From positions 226,164 to 290,163 of the forward strand of contig VCJN01000931.1 in NCBI GenBank assembly GCA_006384855.1: a DNA stretch of 64,000 nt, written 5' to 3'. The notes under the pieces were generated by a model. It had not been told where the DNA came from, ran no database searches, and worked only from the letters and a program-made list of their open reading frames with translations. This stretch comes from Tetraselmis striata (taxonomy: Eukaryota > Chlorophyta > Chlorodendrophyceae > Chlorodendrales > Chlorodendraceae). Each line of letters starts with the position of its first letter. Position 1 is the first letter of the stretch. This document shows, one piece after another, positions 1 to 11,639 of this stretch. The position numbers were made by a program, and so were the translations under genes.

Positions 1-1900
1 CTTTGGCAGCGCACTGCCCGGCATCCCCCAGGGCACGAGGATGACGCCCTCGCGGCCTCATCACCAGCAAGCTCCGGCTCAACACCTCCCACAGCGGGGC
101 GATAGTACAACATGGAGTGCGGTGCACGCGGAAGCGCGTCGCCCGGAAGCTATCAAGAATGTATAGAGTAATCGCGATTAATTACTGTTGCTATTCAGTA
201 TTGTATTAGCGCCAGATTCCGAATATTGTTCCAATTGCACACATCGGTCAAACTGAGATGACCCCCGTGTACAATTGAGGGGGGCTGTTGGAATCTGCCC
301 GATACCCTTGCACCGGCCGATACACTAGCACCGGCCGGGCACATGTCCCGCGCCCCTTTGCGCGCACGTGCCTGTCACTCTCCCGGCCCGCCGGGCGCTT
401 TGCTTTCACTCTCTTCTTGGCCACAGTCCCCGCAGCTCGAGCCGGCTCGCTGCTCCCATTGTAAGATGCTCCGAGCACTTCCACTCATCATCACCTCCGC
501 GGTTGAGCCGTTTGAAGACAGCCGTGTCTGGCCAGTTGGAAGATGACATCAACAAGTGACCCCCGGAGGTTGCCGAGCAAAAGATCGAATAGATCGAGGA
601 TCCAATCATCACGAACTAAGATGATAAGGACAGTATCGAAGAGATCGAGATCGAGGCCAAGTGTCGGCGGACCATGAATCAACGCGCCAGATATCAACGC
701 AAGGCGAATAAATTCGCCCACACGACGGCGGCGGAACATGACGAGTCAACCGCATGGGATGCTATGCACCGCGCCAAGCGCGCTCTCGGCTGGCAAGCGC
801 GACCGGAGTCTCGCGCCTCAGGTTCCCGGATCGACCAAGATTCCAACCGGATTGCGATCACCCAGTAGATCACCTAGGGCTAAGTAGCATGTTTCAAATC
901 GTCAGCCCCTCGGCATGGCAAAGGGAATGGATGGGCCGGCCAATGAACAATCAACGCGCCAACAGTCGCACCAATAACATCACCGCCGATCTGATTATTA
1001 TATTGACGTCAACGACGCCACGATGATCGGACCGCCCACCACGGTTCACTCTAGGGCCTAGGCCCACCAAAACGCCAATCTCCTCAAGTTTTCTGCGAAT
1101 CGTTCGGAGCTCGTCAACATGATCGTCGCTGAGTTGGAGACGCTCATGGTCTCCCAAAGGGGTGCGCCAAAAACATGTGTGAAGGCGCTAGGCTTGCTGG
1201 CGCATGCGCCCGGCCGGCCGGCCCATCTTGGGTCAGTTTCCTCGATTGTTTCCCTCCACTGGGGATGGACAAGGAGTCAGTCATGTGCATGATCAAGAAT
1301 GGACGTCGCCGCCAGCGGCAAAGGAGTAACATCACATCAGACTCGCGGTCATAGATCTGGCCGCAGCTCCCCCACCACCTTATCACCGATTTACGCAAAC
1401 AACCACCGGTCACATTAGAAGTTGCGCCACTGAGCGAGTGAACAGTCGCTCGGATCCGTACAAGCCTCACATCGCCCAACCACAAGAAAAAACATCGGCC
1501 TCCCACAAAACAAAATATGCACGTAGATTTCAAGCATATGAAAACACAGTCAGCTACAAAACAACACATATTTCGTTGTCATAACAAAAGAATGGAATCA
1601 CACAAAAAGGATCAATCACTCCATGTTCGCAGTGCCGAAAATCACAGGTCAAAGTATCGACGACATGGATCTAGATACGCAGCGCACCCTTAGCGAACAT
1701 GGGTGCTGCCTGCTACAAACAGCTACCGCATAGGGCCACGTCAAAGAACCCAATTAGTTTATATGCATGAGGCTGGAGAATTACCCGTCCTCAACATATG
1801 CGTTGGCCAGATTGTGCCCACCTACGACATGCATGCAGCATGAGGGCAATTCAAAAAGTACAAATACAACGACGTCAACGACATAGCCAAGTATCTATCA
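1..1900. other. No supported gene; low-information start of window
   Basis: I see no exon, RNA gene or repeat array that I can defend here. Open frames are short on both strands and their translations show no recognisable motif. The stretch is probably decayed transposon DNA, judging from the remnants that follow it. Confidence 0.4.
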
Positions 1901-2402
1901 CGTTGGTTGACCCAAACACTCAACACGGATAACAGTGGCAATGGGGTGATGGGACAGTGACTCGCTCAACGGCTAGAAGCCGAGGGGCCCAATGGACGTC
2001 ACCGAGTTCGCTTTCAAGGTTGAGCTCGTGCGTAACATCAAGGATCCACTGGCAAATCGTGCCGTGGCACATCATTGGCAAAGGAAAGGTTTGGGCTCAT
2101 AGGCAGCCGATCGGGACTAGTGTTGAAGCTGATGGTGGTCATGCGGGCATTCCGCAAATGCCAACACTACTGCGAGATGGAAATCCACACCCAACGGCGA
2201 TGCATCTTCGCGGGGATACTAGAAACAGCACCCACCTTCGAGAAAGGTACTCGCCCGCTCATTTTGGAAGCCAACAAGCAAGCGTTCACTCACCGTCTAG
2301 GGGGACCATTGTAACCGGACGCCGCAATGGCGTGATCAAGCGACTATCGCAAAACGACGCTCTTCTCCAACATGGGGACGGAGAGCCGCTTCAACGCCAT
2401 CC

Positions 2403-3056
2403 ATGGATCGGCTCCCGCTACTACTAATGCGCAGATCCTTCAAGAACATTATGTTGCCAAACAACATGCTGCGGATAATGGAATCATGGCATGTGGCCCT
2501 ACATTACTACCCGCACAACACGCTAGGTAGTCTTCTGGAGCTCTCGCCAAAAATACATGCGTTCAAAGGTCTCATATGCTTTCAAACGCCGTCGGCATTC
2601 ACGGGCCCGACACGGCGTGAGGGTGGTTTCTTACACAAGATCACCCAAGTACCACATGTACACCAGCAGCACCGCCAACCCAACAAATCGAGCTATCAAT
2701 GGGGCTCCCCGGAAACCACAGCGTACAGTATGCTAGACGACGCGACACCTGTCCGGCTCAATCATGAAAGCTCAACTCCGACAATATTTGATATCACAAA
2801 CTACAATGCAATCGACGATAAAGTCACTGCCCAGTCGGTTCATTTTTCTTCACGGGGGGTATGCTTCGGCTCAGCCAGCATCTACGAGTTCAACCAAGCG
2901 GGGTTTACAACAAAAGATTCCAAACCGCCTTTCTGGATAAACGGACCGTTCCCCCACGTAGCACACGTCATCCAAATTAAAATAAATGATAATGAACAAG
3001 TGAAAAATGACGAACGTGCCGACACGGTGCTTATTATCCCGGATTGGGTGGCATGA
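2403..3056 (+). pseudogene. Possible retroelement polyprotein remnant
   Basis: A 217-codon open frame whose last 60 residues have a pattern reminiscent of the region after the RNase H domain in DIRS- and some Ty3-type retroelements: an aromatic/proline segment (INGPFPHVAHV), a basic/acidic stretch, then ADTVLIIPDWVA. The upstream 2.0-2.4 kb is broken into several frames, as in a decayed element. No catalytic reverse-transcriptase box (such as YADD) is visible, so this is a weak family guess. A tyrosine-recombinase-like remnant lies 0.75 kb away on the opposite strand, which would fit a DIRS-like source if the two were rearranged. Confidence 0.22.
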
Positions 3057-3802
3057 TGGTGGGCAATGATGAGATATGACCCCCCGGTCCTCGACGCATC
3101 ATTCACGCTACCAAAAATACCACCGGAGCAAACCAAATCATGTTCAAGCCATGCGCGCGCGCTACGCGCAAGGCGCCAAGGCATGAATGAAGTCGTCCCA
3201 GCCTCATTAAGAGGTTATTGCGAAGTTGATCATGTGGAATAACAATGACTAGATTACGATGCGGGGAAGGCATGACGCTCGCGCGCTAATCAAGAGTGAT
3301 GAGGTAGATCGATTCGAAAGGGTCAAAAAACTCGTCCGCGGTTTCAGAATAAACCTAATCGTCTCTTCAGCCGAGATCCACCTGCAACCGGTCCCGATGG
3401 CGGGCAGGGTGCACATAATCCAGCGTAGTTCTCACATGGCCATGGCGCCCACGGGAGGCATGTGTAACGCTCTCACCTCCCACAACAATATATCATACTC
3501 CAAACGGCCGCGTCTCATGTCATGCGAGGCGTAACCTTTACACAGCCCCGTGGCTCGCAAGTGCCTTGTAATACGGAAGTTTGTGGCGGCAATGCTCATG
3601 CCATGCGCCTGGAATCCGGCATGACGTCCAATTTTCAGGGGACGAAATTAAAATACACCCACGGCCATCCGTCGTAAGCCACGGCAGCAGCATATCGGCC
3701 CAACCAACGAAGCAAGCATAGCGACTCACCGAGTCACTGCCGGGAGGCAGCGACTCCAGCTCCATGACGCCGCTGTGAGCCGGCAGGTTTCTTTAGGTGC
3801 CG

Positions 3803-4382
3803 TTAGTAGCGGGACTCCGCAAAAACACGGTCATCCGCGCCCATGCGACCAATTACAATCAGCTCCCATGCGGGCAGCAGATCCGCGCCGCGCATCAGGA
3901 AATATGTCAATTCCATTAGGACAGCCTCAAAGCCGCGGGGAGCGGTCTCCAACAAATATAACGCGATGCAAACATCACGATGCACAGCGGCAATAATCAC
4001 CACATCAGCGTTGGCCCGCGAAGTCGTGTTGTTTATGAATTGGACCATCTCTACCAAGGTTTCATAGTTCACATGAACGGCTCCACTCTCCACCGACGTA
4101 GCCCAGCTCAACCAGGTCACGCTTGTATCCGCTCAAATATTTGACAACGCTTGCATCATACACGGGATTGGCGTGTTTGGGCACTCCCAACTCACATGGC
4201 GGTCGCCAATCGTGATAACGCGTGCGGCAAGTACCCAAAAGGGAACACATGTCTGCTCCCGTCACGCATCGTCTTGCACGCCCATGATGACGGCGATGCC
4301 AATATTCAGCAAAAACTGTGAGCACATTCCACTCGGTACAAGTCTCCTGGGCAGTAGCCGACGGCGATGAAGGCACTGACAA
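3803..4382 (-). pseudogene. Possible tyrosine-recombinase remnant
   Basis: Two overlapping minus-strand frames together resemble the core-binding to early catalytic region of retroelement tyrosine recombinases (DIRS, Ngaro or Crypton type). The first frame (to about 4,062) has NPVYDASVVKYLSGYKRDL, like the helix before the catalytic domain. The second frame continues with AAVHRDVCIALYLLETAPRG, matching the pattern in which the first catalytic Arg sits in a TxxRG-like turn. The two are joined by a frame change near 4,070, so the gene is broken. I do not see a clear HxxR box or catalytic Tyr in the downstream frame (3,538-3,765). The assignment rests on pattern only. Confidence 0.28.
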
Positions 4383-5122
4383 TGCCTGCCCATGTCTAAA
4401 ATTCTCTCAGAATTCCGCGACGGCGCCGGGTGGTCACATGCACCTCTCGCAATGTGAGGGCGCCGCAAATGCGATGTGCTGCATGTCCAAGCCGCCTCTC
4501 AGCCGGGCTACGCAGCGCGCCAACGCAAACCACTGTGAGAATGAGATGTGACATACGGGTGACGAAGCACTACTACTAGCGACTATTATTTATCCGTGAA
4601 GGCTGCTGCTGGTGGCGGCATGTCCATCCAGTTAAGTACGAGTACATCCGGCGGTATTGCCGGCGGGCGATAAACCCTTTTTGTAATCATTGTGGTAGTC
4701 GTACTAGCGCGGTGACGCGTTACATGGCACATACGTATAAGGTACGAGGTTGTCCGTGCAGTACCGGGTAGTACGCGATATATTTATTAAGCCGGTACCG
4801 GGTATCTAGTACGAACCCGGGCGCAATGATGAATCGTCATGTGGATAACTACGACTATTAGTACATGGGAGCGCGAATCTCAGCCGTACTATTCGGCCAA
4901 AGTGGGGAAATTTGTGTACATTATAGCTAGTACTGCTGAGCGGGCCTGCCCGCCGTCCGATCAAAGGTCATCAGAAGGGCGGTTTGGCTGCCATGTTTTG
5001 CCAAAGAGTGCTCACGTTACATAAATATTTGCGAGGGGGGAGAGGGGGGGGGGGGAAGGGGGGGGGCAGGCAGCGGTTTGCCGAAGAATGTTTGAATAAC
5101 AATATTCGCGACAGCTGCCGTC

Positions 5123-5240
5123 GGGGCATGTGGCGGGGGGCGGGGGGGGGGGGGGGGGGGGCGGGGGGGGGGGGGGGGGGGGGCGGGCGGGCGTGGTCCC
5201 CCCGCCCCCCCTCCCCCCCTCCCCCCCCCCCCCCCCCCGC
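5123..5240. repeat. G-block followed by C-block (giant G/C hairpin)
   Basis: About 75 nearly pure G residues (interrupted by single C or A) are followed within 30 bases by about 60 nearly pure C residues. The two blocks can pair as one very stable hairpin, and the G block could form G-quadruplexes. It lies immediately downstream of the minus-strand gene ending at 5,296 and could stall transcription, but that role is inference. Confidence 0.8.
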
Positions 5241-5295
5241 CGCCCGCCGCTCCCGCCGGGGGAGTGAGGGGAGGGGGGCAAGGGGGCGGGGGGTA

Positions 5296-5852
5296 CTACT
5301 TGTTCTTGTTCTTGCGTGCCCGGGGGACCCTCCGCTTCGACGATCTCGCTGCCTCCGCCTCCGCCTCCGACTCCGACTCCGCGACCGTCAGTTTCTTACC
5401 TCGGCGCTTCTTCACTGGCCTCTTCCGCTTCTTGTCATCCGTCAGTTTCTTCACCACCCCGGGAGGCTGTGCCGTCGACGACGCCGCCATGAGCTTCCTT
5501 GCCTTGGCGTCGGGACGCCCTGTGCCCAGACGAAAACAACAAGCCACAATCGCTTCGCCTTTAAGCGGCTGAGGATGCGGCCTCCTCGGCCACCACGAGT
5601 TGCGCCGCTGGCACTGTGGAAGCCTTGGCGTTGAGGTGGGCCTTACGGCGCTCCCAGACGAACCTGCGCGCGGCACAAGTTAGCCACGAGTGGGTGCGTG
5701 CTAATGTGGAGGGTGGAGTGTTTTGTTGCGTGCCCACCTTGTCACGCGTTTCCTCATGTCTTTCTCGTCTTCCTCGATGTTGGCGGCGCGGACACGCGAG
5801 ACAACAAGGCTCGCCGCCCACTTTTGCCCGGGAGACGAGGTCTGCCATTGCG
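5296..5852 (-). CDS. Small lysine-rich probable nuclear protein (3' part, alternative 3' ends)
   Basis: Three exons can be read on the minus strand: 5,738-5,852 (acceptor CACAG; includes ANIEEDEKDMRKRVT), 5,663 downward (acceptor GCGCAG; RFVWERR), and 5,296-5,519 (acceptor GGGCACAG). A strong internal donor (C|GTAAGG after VWER) joins the second exon in frame to the third, giving a tail with KKRKRPVKKRRGKK, an acidic repeat ESESEAEAEA and a final KNKNK. This looks like a bipartite nuclear localisation signal with an acidic stretch. If that donor is not used, the second exon reads on to a stop at 5,561. The 5' part of the gene is not resolved. No enzymatic domain is recognised; DNA- or RNA-associated function is inferred from composition only. 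Confidence 0.5.
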
Positions 5853-6333
5853 CTGTGAGCGGTGAAGGGGGGGCGGGGGGCGGCCGAGGTGGAGAAACTA
5901 ACACCCAGTCGACGACCGCCTTCCGCAGCAGTCAACGACACAGCGGAGGCGAGGAGCAGCGCGCCACTACTATTTATATGCACGTATTGTCAAGAGCTAG
6001 TCGGTGCGGCATTGTGTCGGCGTAATTTCGCAATGTTTATTGTTGAAGTGGCACGGCGTAATGAATACGCGGTTTCACCGAGTGAATCCGGGATAATATA
6101 TGCGGTAGGGCGCGCGTATATGTGCGCGACGAATGTGCGCGGATGTGCGCAGCGTTGTGCAGCAGCGTTGTGCGGCGTTGTACACCGATGAGCACGAAGA
6201 TGTGCACGACATGTAGGGGCGGAGCGGGTGAGTGTCCGCCGCTCCACCCAGCGCCGCAAATCCCCGTGCGTGGGCACCCCCCCCCCCCCCCCATTAAACC
6301 TGCCGCCATGTCAAACAATGTTAAATCCCCGAG

Positions 6334-7843
6334 CTCCTCGCTGAGAAAGATGCGACGACGAGGTTGCAACCCTACCTCGAGCGGTGGCTACATGATGGTG
6401 GTACCTATGACCCCGTACACCTGGAGCTGTGGAGGCTTCTCGGACAAGACGCCGCGCATGCCTTGCTGAGAAGGTTCTCTAATGTGGTCCCGACGCCATA
6501 CCCGGATCTGAACGCTCCCGGGCTGCTAGAGGTGGGTTTGTTGTCGCACATCGCACAATACCTGGTTGGTTTTAGCGAAGGACGCGGCGGAGCGGAAGGG
6601 AGTACAAACGTCGTGGTTATGAGCATGGTGTTGAGCATGGTGTGTGTGCCCCTGACACCAACAGGTCATCCTGCCCCCGGAAGACCTGGACGGTGCATAC
6701 CACACGCAGGTGAAGCCGTATGACGGGGAAAAGGACGGCAAAGTCGACGCGTGGAAGCTGTGGCATTGGGCAAGGAGTGCGCCAGAGACCTGGGTCGGCA
6801 AAAAGCAGAGGCAGATGAAGAGGTCCCCCCCCCCCCCCCCGGCCCCTTCAACCCCTGACTCGTGCGTCGCTTATTATGAGCGTGTGCCTTGCAGGAAGGC
6901 CTTGTTTGCCGCCTTGTTGGAATTGCGGCGCGCTTTCGTGGCTGGTGCCGAGAAGGCCGGCGAGCTAGCACCAAGCTTTTGGTCGTGGCCGGTGATCGCG
7001 TTGTTGTTCACCCCGGCGGATGCCCCCGCTCAGTCATATCACCCACATTGATGGGCATGCTCCAAATCTGCAGGCCATCCTTGCATGCACGTGCCACTGC
7101 CGCCCCACTGAGGTGTACCGCATGCCAGAAGTGAGATTCAGAGATGCCGTGAAGCACATTCGGTACCCGGTGCGCCCCCCCCCCCCCCCCCCCCAAAAGG
7201 CCGGTGGCGGGGGCGGGGACTGAGTGCCATCCATGTGTTGACATGAAAAGGGCCACGCACGAGGATCACCGCCTCACGGAGAGGACGTTGGCGGAGACAG
7301 ATCCGGGAGCTGCCGACTTCATCATGAGCCACAAGAACTTGATGCAGCCCCTGGAGGACTTGGAGCGTGGCATGGGTGTCCCCGAGGAGGACATGCCCTA
7401 CATGAAACAATACCATGGGTACATGTTTGGGTCGGACACGACGCACCGCGGGCCCGTGGGCGCCCTAGTTGAGCTGCCCAGCGGCAACCCCTGTCCCAAG
7501 TGTCACGGGCGTGCCAATGTCCGCTTGTACGGGCAGGGGCACCTTCTGGGACTGCCTGGCTGCGGCCGTGCGGACGACCCTACCCAGTACACGCCGTTCT
7601 TGGCAGCCTACAACGAGGCATTGTACCCACACATCACCCCCCGCAGTGATGCCGCGGAGAAACGCAATCACGAGTTGCTTGGCGGCGCAGTATGTGGCCC
7701 ACTTTGGGGATCATGCTGTGTTGCCAAAGCATTTGTACAGTGACGAGGACTACGCCAGCATCCATGCCAGCGTGAAGGAGCTGCGGCGTGCTGCTGAGGC
7801 TGCGGCTCCTGTTGCTGCCGCTGCCGCCTCCATCCCGCCGTAG
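6334..7843 (+). pseudogene. Unrecognised multi-exon gene with Cys-rich motif, frame-broken
   Basis: Exons read as 6,334-6,531 (ending APGLLE before GTGGGT), 6,665-6,822 (VILPPEDLDGAYH to KKQRQMKR), 6,894 onward (RKALFAALLELRRAF), a segment with ILACTCHCRPTEVYRM ending at 7,169, and a final segment ending at a stop at 7,843. Phases of the first three exons agree. Two donors are followed at once by poly-C (AAGAG|GTCCCC and CCCG|GTGCGCCC). The last segment carries CPKCHGRANV and later LPGC, a possible zinc site, then LYSDEDYASIHASVKEL and an Ala-rich end. Single-base frame changes are needed near 7,030 and 7,675, so it is either decaying or mis-sequenced. I do not recognise the family; a transposon-borne gene is possible given the neighbourhood. 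Confidence 0.45.
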
Positions 7844-8277
7844 ACGGTCGGGTCTGGCAGCACCGCCCGTGCTTGTAAATAAGCGACAATGGATCTATCA
7901 CGTCATGCTCCGGTTGTACTCCTACACTTCCTCCACTTTGCGGGGGGGGGGGGGGGGGGGGGCTAAACCTGTCCTTATTACTTGCATCGGTGGACGTGCT
8001 GGATATGGAGATCACCGGGCACATCGCGTGGTTCCAGAGTAGTACATTCGCGCCTCCTTGTCTTGGTTGCAATCGTCGCCCCTAATCCAATGCAGGGTGA
8101 GTAGCGGGACGCTGTGACCCCCCCCCCCCCCCCCCGGGGTATATGTAAACAAATATCCAGCCGTGCATGCGTCGCAATCGGTACCCAATGAGCGGGGTAT
8201 GTGACAGCGGTTTCGGAGCAGTGCAAGCATTCCGTGCGTGCACAAGCACGTACGACTGGGAATGAGGCGGGGGTTGC

Positions 8278-10060
8278 GGATGGAGTGCATTGGCGGTGCA
8301 TAGAATAGTGTGTTGCTGGGATTTTGGCTGCATCGGACGCCGTATTCCCATTCATCCGGCACGGAATGTCCGGTTTTGATTCGCACATTTGTGTGTGAAT
8401 ACTATGTGAACATTACGCGTCTTTTACGCCGGGTGGATGGGCATCCCGCGTCCGATGCATCCCAATTATTTGCAGCACGCTAGTCTATGCATTGCCAATG
8501 CACTCCGCCAGCCCCGCCTCCATCCGCGTGGGAACCGGTAGTAAGTGTTGTTGTATGCGCACATCGTGACAACATTACACGGTGGCATTTGCAATTAGCG
8601 GTGGATAATGTGAAGGCGTTTTCGAAATCGACGGAGAATGAGGCGGTGCTGGCGGAGTGCATTGGCGGTGCATAGAATAGCGTGTTGCTGGGGTTTTGGC
8701 TGCATCGGACGCCGTATTCCCATTCATCCGGCACGGAATGTCCGGTTTTCACACATTTGTGTGTGAATATAGTGTGAATATTACGCGTCTTTTACGCCGG
8801 GTGGATGGGCATCCGGCGTCTGATGCACCCCGAATCTCACCAACACGCTACTCTACGCACCGCCAATGCACTCCGCCAGCCCCGCCTCTTTCCGCGCGCG
8901 TCCTACGTTGCATTGTGTATATATACATACGTACATGTACTGCTCCGAAACCAGCCCACATGTCTATTACGCCGGGTGGATGGGCATCCGGCGTCCGATG
9001 CACCCCAAGTATTTGCAGCACGCTACTCTATGCACCGCCAATGCACTCCGCCAGCCCCGCCTCCATCCGCGTGGGAACCGGTAGTAAGTGTTGTTGTGTG
9101 CGCACATCGTGACAACATTACACGGTGGCATTTGCAATTAGCGGTGGAGCTGTCAAGGCATTCTCGAAATCGACGGAGAATGAGGCGGTGCTGGCGGAGT
9201 GCATTGGCGGTGCATAGAATAGTGTGTTGCTGGGATTTTGGCTGCATCGGACGCCGTATTCCCATTCATCCGGCACGGAATGTCCGGTTTTGGCACATTT
9301 GTGAATATAGTGTGAATATTACGCGTCTTTTACGCCGAGTGGATGGGCATCCCGCGTCCGATGCATCCCAATTATTTGCAGCACGCTAGTCTATGCACCG
9401 CCAATGCACTCCGCAAGCCCCGCCTCCTTCCGCGTGGGAACCGGTAGTAAGTGTTGTTGTGTGCGCACATCGTGACAACATTACACGGTGGCATTTGCAA
9501 TTAGCGGTGGATAATGTGAAGGCGTTTTCGAAATCGACGGAGAATGAGGCGGTGCTGGCGGAGTGCATTGGCGGTGCATAGAATAGCGTGTTGCTGGGGT
9601 TTTGGCTGCATCGGACGCCGTATTCCCATTCATCCGGCACGGAATGTCCGGTTTTCACACATTTGAGTGTGAATTGTGTGAATATAGTGTCAATAGTGTG
9701 AATATTACGCGTCTTTTACGCCGGGTGGATAGGTATCCGGCGTCCGATGCACCCCGAATCTCACCAACACGCTACTCTACGCACCGCCAATGCACTCCGC
9801 CAGCCCCGTCTCTTTCCGCGCGCGTCCTACGTTGCATTGTGTATATATACATGCGTATATGTACTGCTCCGAAACCAGCCCACATGTCTAATACGCCGGG
9901 TGGATGGGCATCCGGCGTCCGATGCACCCCAATTATTTGCAGCACGCTACTCTATTCACCGCCAATGCACTCCGCCAGCCCCGCCTCTTTCCGCGCAAGT
10001 CATACGTTCCATTGTATGTATGTACATACGTACATGTACTGCTCTGAAACCAGCCCAACC
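8278..10060. repeat. Higher-order repeat: ~0.91-kb unit in two copies built of inverted modules
   Basis: A module of about 90 bp containing GTCCGATGCA and CACCGCCAATGCACTCCGCC occurs at least ten times in both orientations. Forward copies start near 8,430, 8,800, 8,972, 9,335, 9,722 and 9,899. Inverted copies lie near 8,278, 8,655, 9,195 and 9,559. The order inverted-forward-inverted-forward-forward is seen twice, with matching modules offset by about 905-925 bp, so an approximately 0.91-kb block has been tandemly duplicated. Linkers (for example ATCGTGACAACATTACACGG) are shared too. No coding potential is evident; the short frames inside merely repeat. Confidence 0.85.
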
Positions 10061-10680
10061 TTAATGAGTGCACAAGTGTAAATTTGGGGGGGGGGGGGGG
10101 GGGAGGCGGGGCATACACTCACACATACCCCGGTCATGCATGACAGATATTACAAGCCGTGGCGGGTCGGCGGGCCGACCCGGCGGGGGGGGGGGGGGGG
10201 GGGTCTATTCAACTACACGTGCGACAGTGTCGTTTCGTGGAGCAGTATATGTGCCCGGCCTCATTTATACCGCCCCCTATCTGCGCTGCATGGTCCACCC
10301 CTACGAATTACTTAGCACAAACCGCCGTTACTTAATAGGAAGCTAGCACAGCCAGGCTTATATGCCCGCTTTGGCGATCAACTTTTACGCACTTCCCGTC
10401 CCTCAACCGCCGGACATGGGGTTAAAGCCGCCAGCCTCGGCAGTTGCTTAGCCAGACTTGGCATCCCGTACCGTGTCCATGGCTTCGCAGCTCTGCCGCC
10501 GGCACACGCCGAGTCCGGCGCTTGCTGCCGCCGGGTTGCGCACGCATGCACGCACGGTAATACGCCGCCGACGCCGCCACGCTTCCTTCCACCACCTTCG
10601 CCAGCCGCAGCTTCGCACGCCGTTCCGCTGACATACGAAACGCACGAATCCCCCCCCCCCCCCCCCCCCGTCCCCGCGTC

Positions 10681-11235
10681 ATGTTAAATATATTCGAGGC
10701 GACTATGCGGGGCGCAGCACACGCCGCGGCGTGTGTCGGCAGAGCGGCGGGCGGCGGGAGCCCTAATGGCCGGGCAGTATCCACACCCACACCGGCACCG
10801 CCGCTCACCTCCGACGCGGATGAACCGCCTCCCAAAGGAAACATGCCGGTTGGTGGTAAGCGCAGCAGGCATGGGGTGCCGGTGCCGGTACCTGTGCGAC
10901 GGAGCTATCGCGTCAGGAACCGCACCGCAACCGCAACCGCATCGCATGTGGAGCAACACATGGCGGTGCCGGCCCCACCTATGTCTAGGGCTACCTCCTC
11001 ACAGCACCCCGCCACGACGGCGTCGGCACTTGCACTTTGCGCGTACTGCTGGGTTACATCCAAGCGGCGTCACACTATGCAAAGGCTGCGTTGCTACTGC
11101 AAACGATGCTACGCCTCACTCGGTAGCAACCCGTGCGCCCCCATGCATGCCGCCCATAGCAATGTAAAAGCTCGCCCCGAGACATCGGCCGAAGCCCCCC
11201 CAGCACTTGACCTCGTGCGCCAACTGCAGTCGTAG
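10681..11235 (+). pseudogene. PiggyBac-like transposase C-terminal fragment
   Basis: The open frame ends in a Cys cluster, LCAYCWVTSKRR followed by RCYCKRCYASLGSNPC and a His three residues later. This matches the layout of the Cys-rich C-terminal domain of piggyBac transposases (CxxC, basic linker, YCxxC, then a Cys and His), which binds the element ends. A basic patch (VRRSYRVRNRT) precedes it. The catalytic DDD core is not visible upstream: poly-C and unrelated sequence lie there, so at most the tail of a transposase or a domesticated tail is present. The match is to a short zinc motif, so another treble-clef or ribbon zinc finger is possible. Confidence 0.4.
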
Positions 11236-11340
11236 GTCTGGCATAGCCCGTAGATCATTGCCTCCTTCGAACCCCGAAGGGCTAATGCATCAACCGGGTA
11301 AACCCGGGACACGCCGGGCCGATATTGCCGAAATACATCG

Positions 11341-11405
11341 GCTAGGAATGAATCGAACCCGGGTCTCTCGCATACGAGACGACCGTTAAACCGAGCGGAC
11401 AAGTG
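11341..11405 (-). tRNA. tRNA-like relic (possible SINE head)
   Basis: The minus strand reads GGTTTAACGGTC, then a short anticodon-arm-like hairpin (TCTCG/CGAGA), then GAGACCCGGGTTCGATTC. The last is a good internal B-box, as in glycine-type tRNAs. The 3' half of the T stem and the acceptor stem do not pair, so this is not a working tRNA. It sits just upstream of the LINE remnant and may be a tRNA-derived SINE head. Confidence 0.3.
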
Positions 11406-11639
11406 ATGTACCTTGTAATAGTATTACTCCGCCCACTCCGCCCACGCCCACTTGTAATAGTATTACTCCGCCCTAGTAGTACTCTGCCTTCGCCCGACTC
11501 TACTACCCCGACTGTACTATACATGATTACTGCGGAGGCTTTAAAATTGACGACATACGCCCCGAATAGCCATTTTGACAATGCATGGCTGGCATTGATC
11601 AACGGATTATGGACTAACAACTGTATCCCCCAGCAATAA

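Noticed and set aside
8805..9389. A 194-codon frame in the 8-10 kb array
   Set aside because: It repeats with the array modules and has no independent coding signal.
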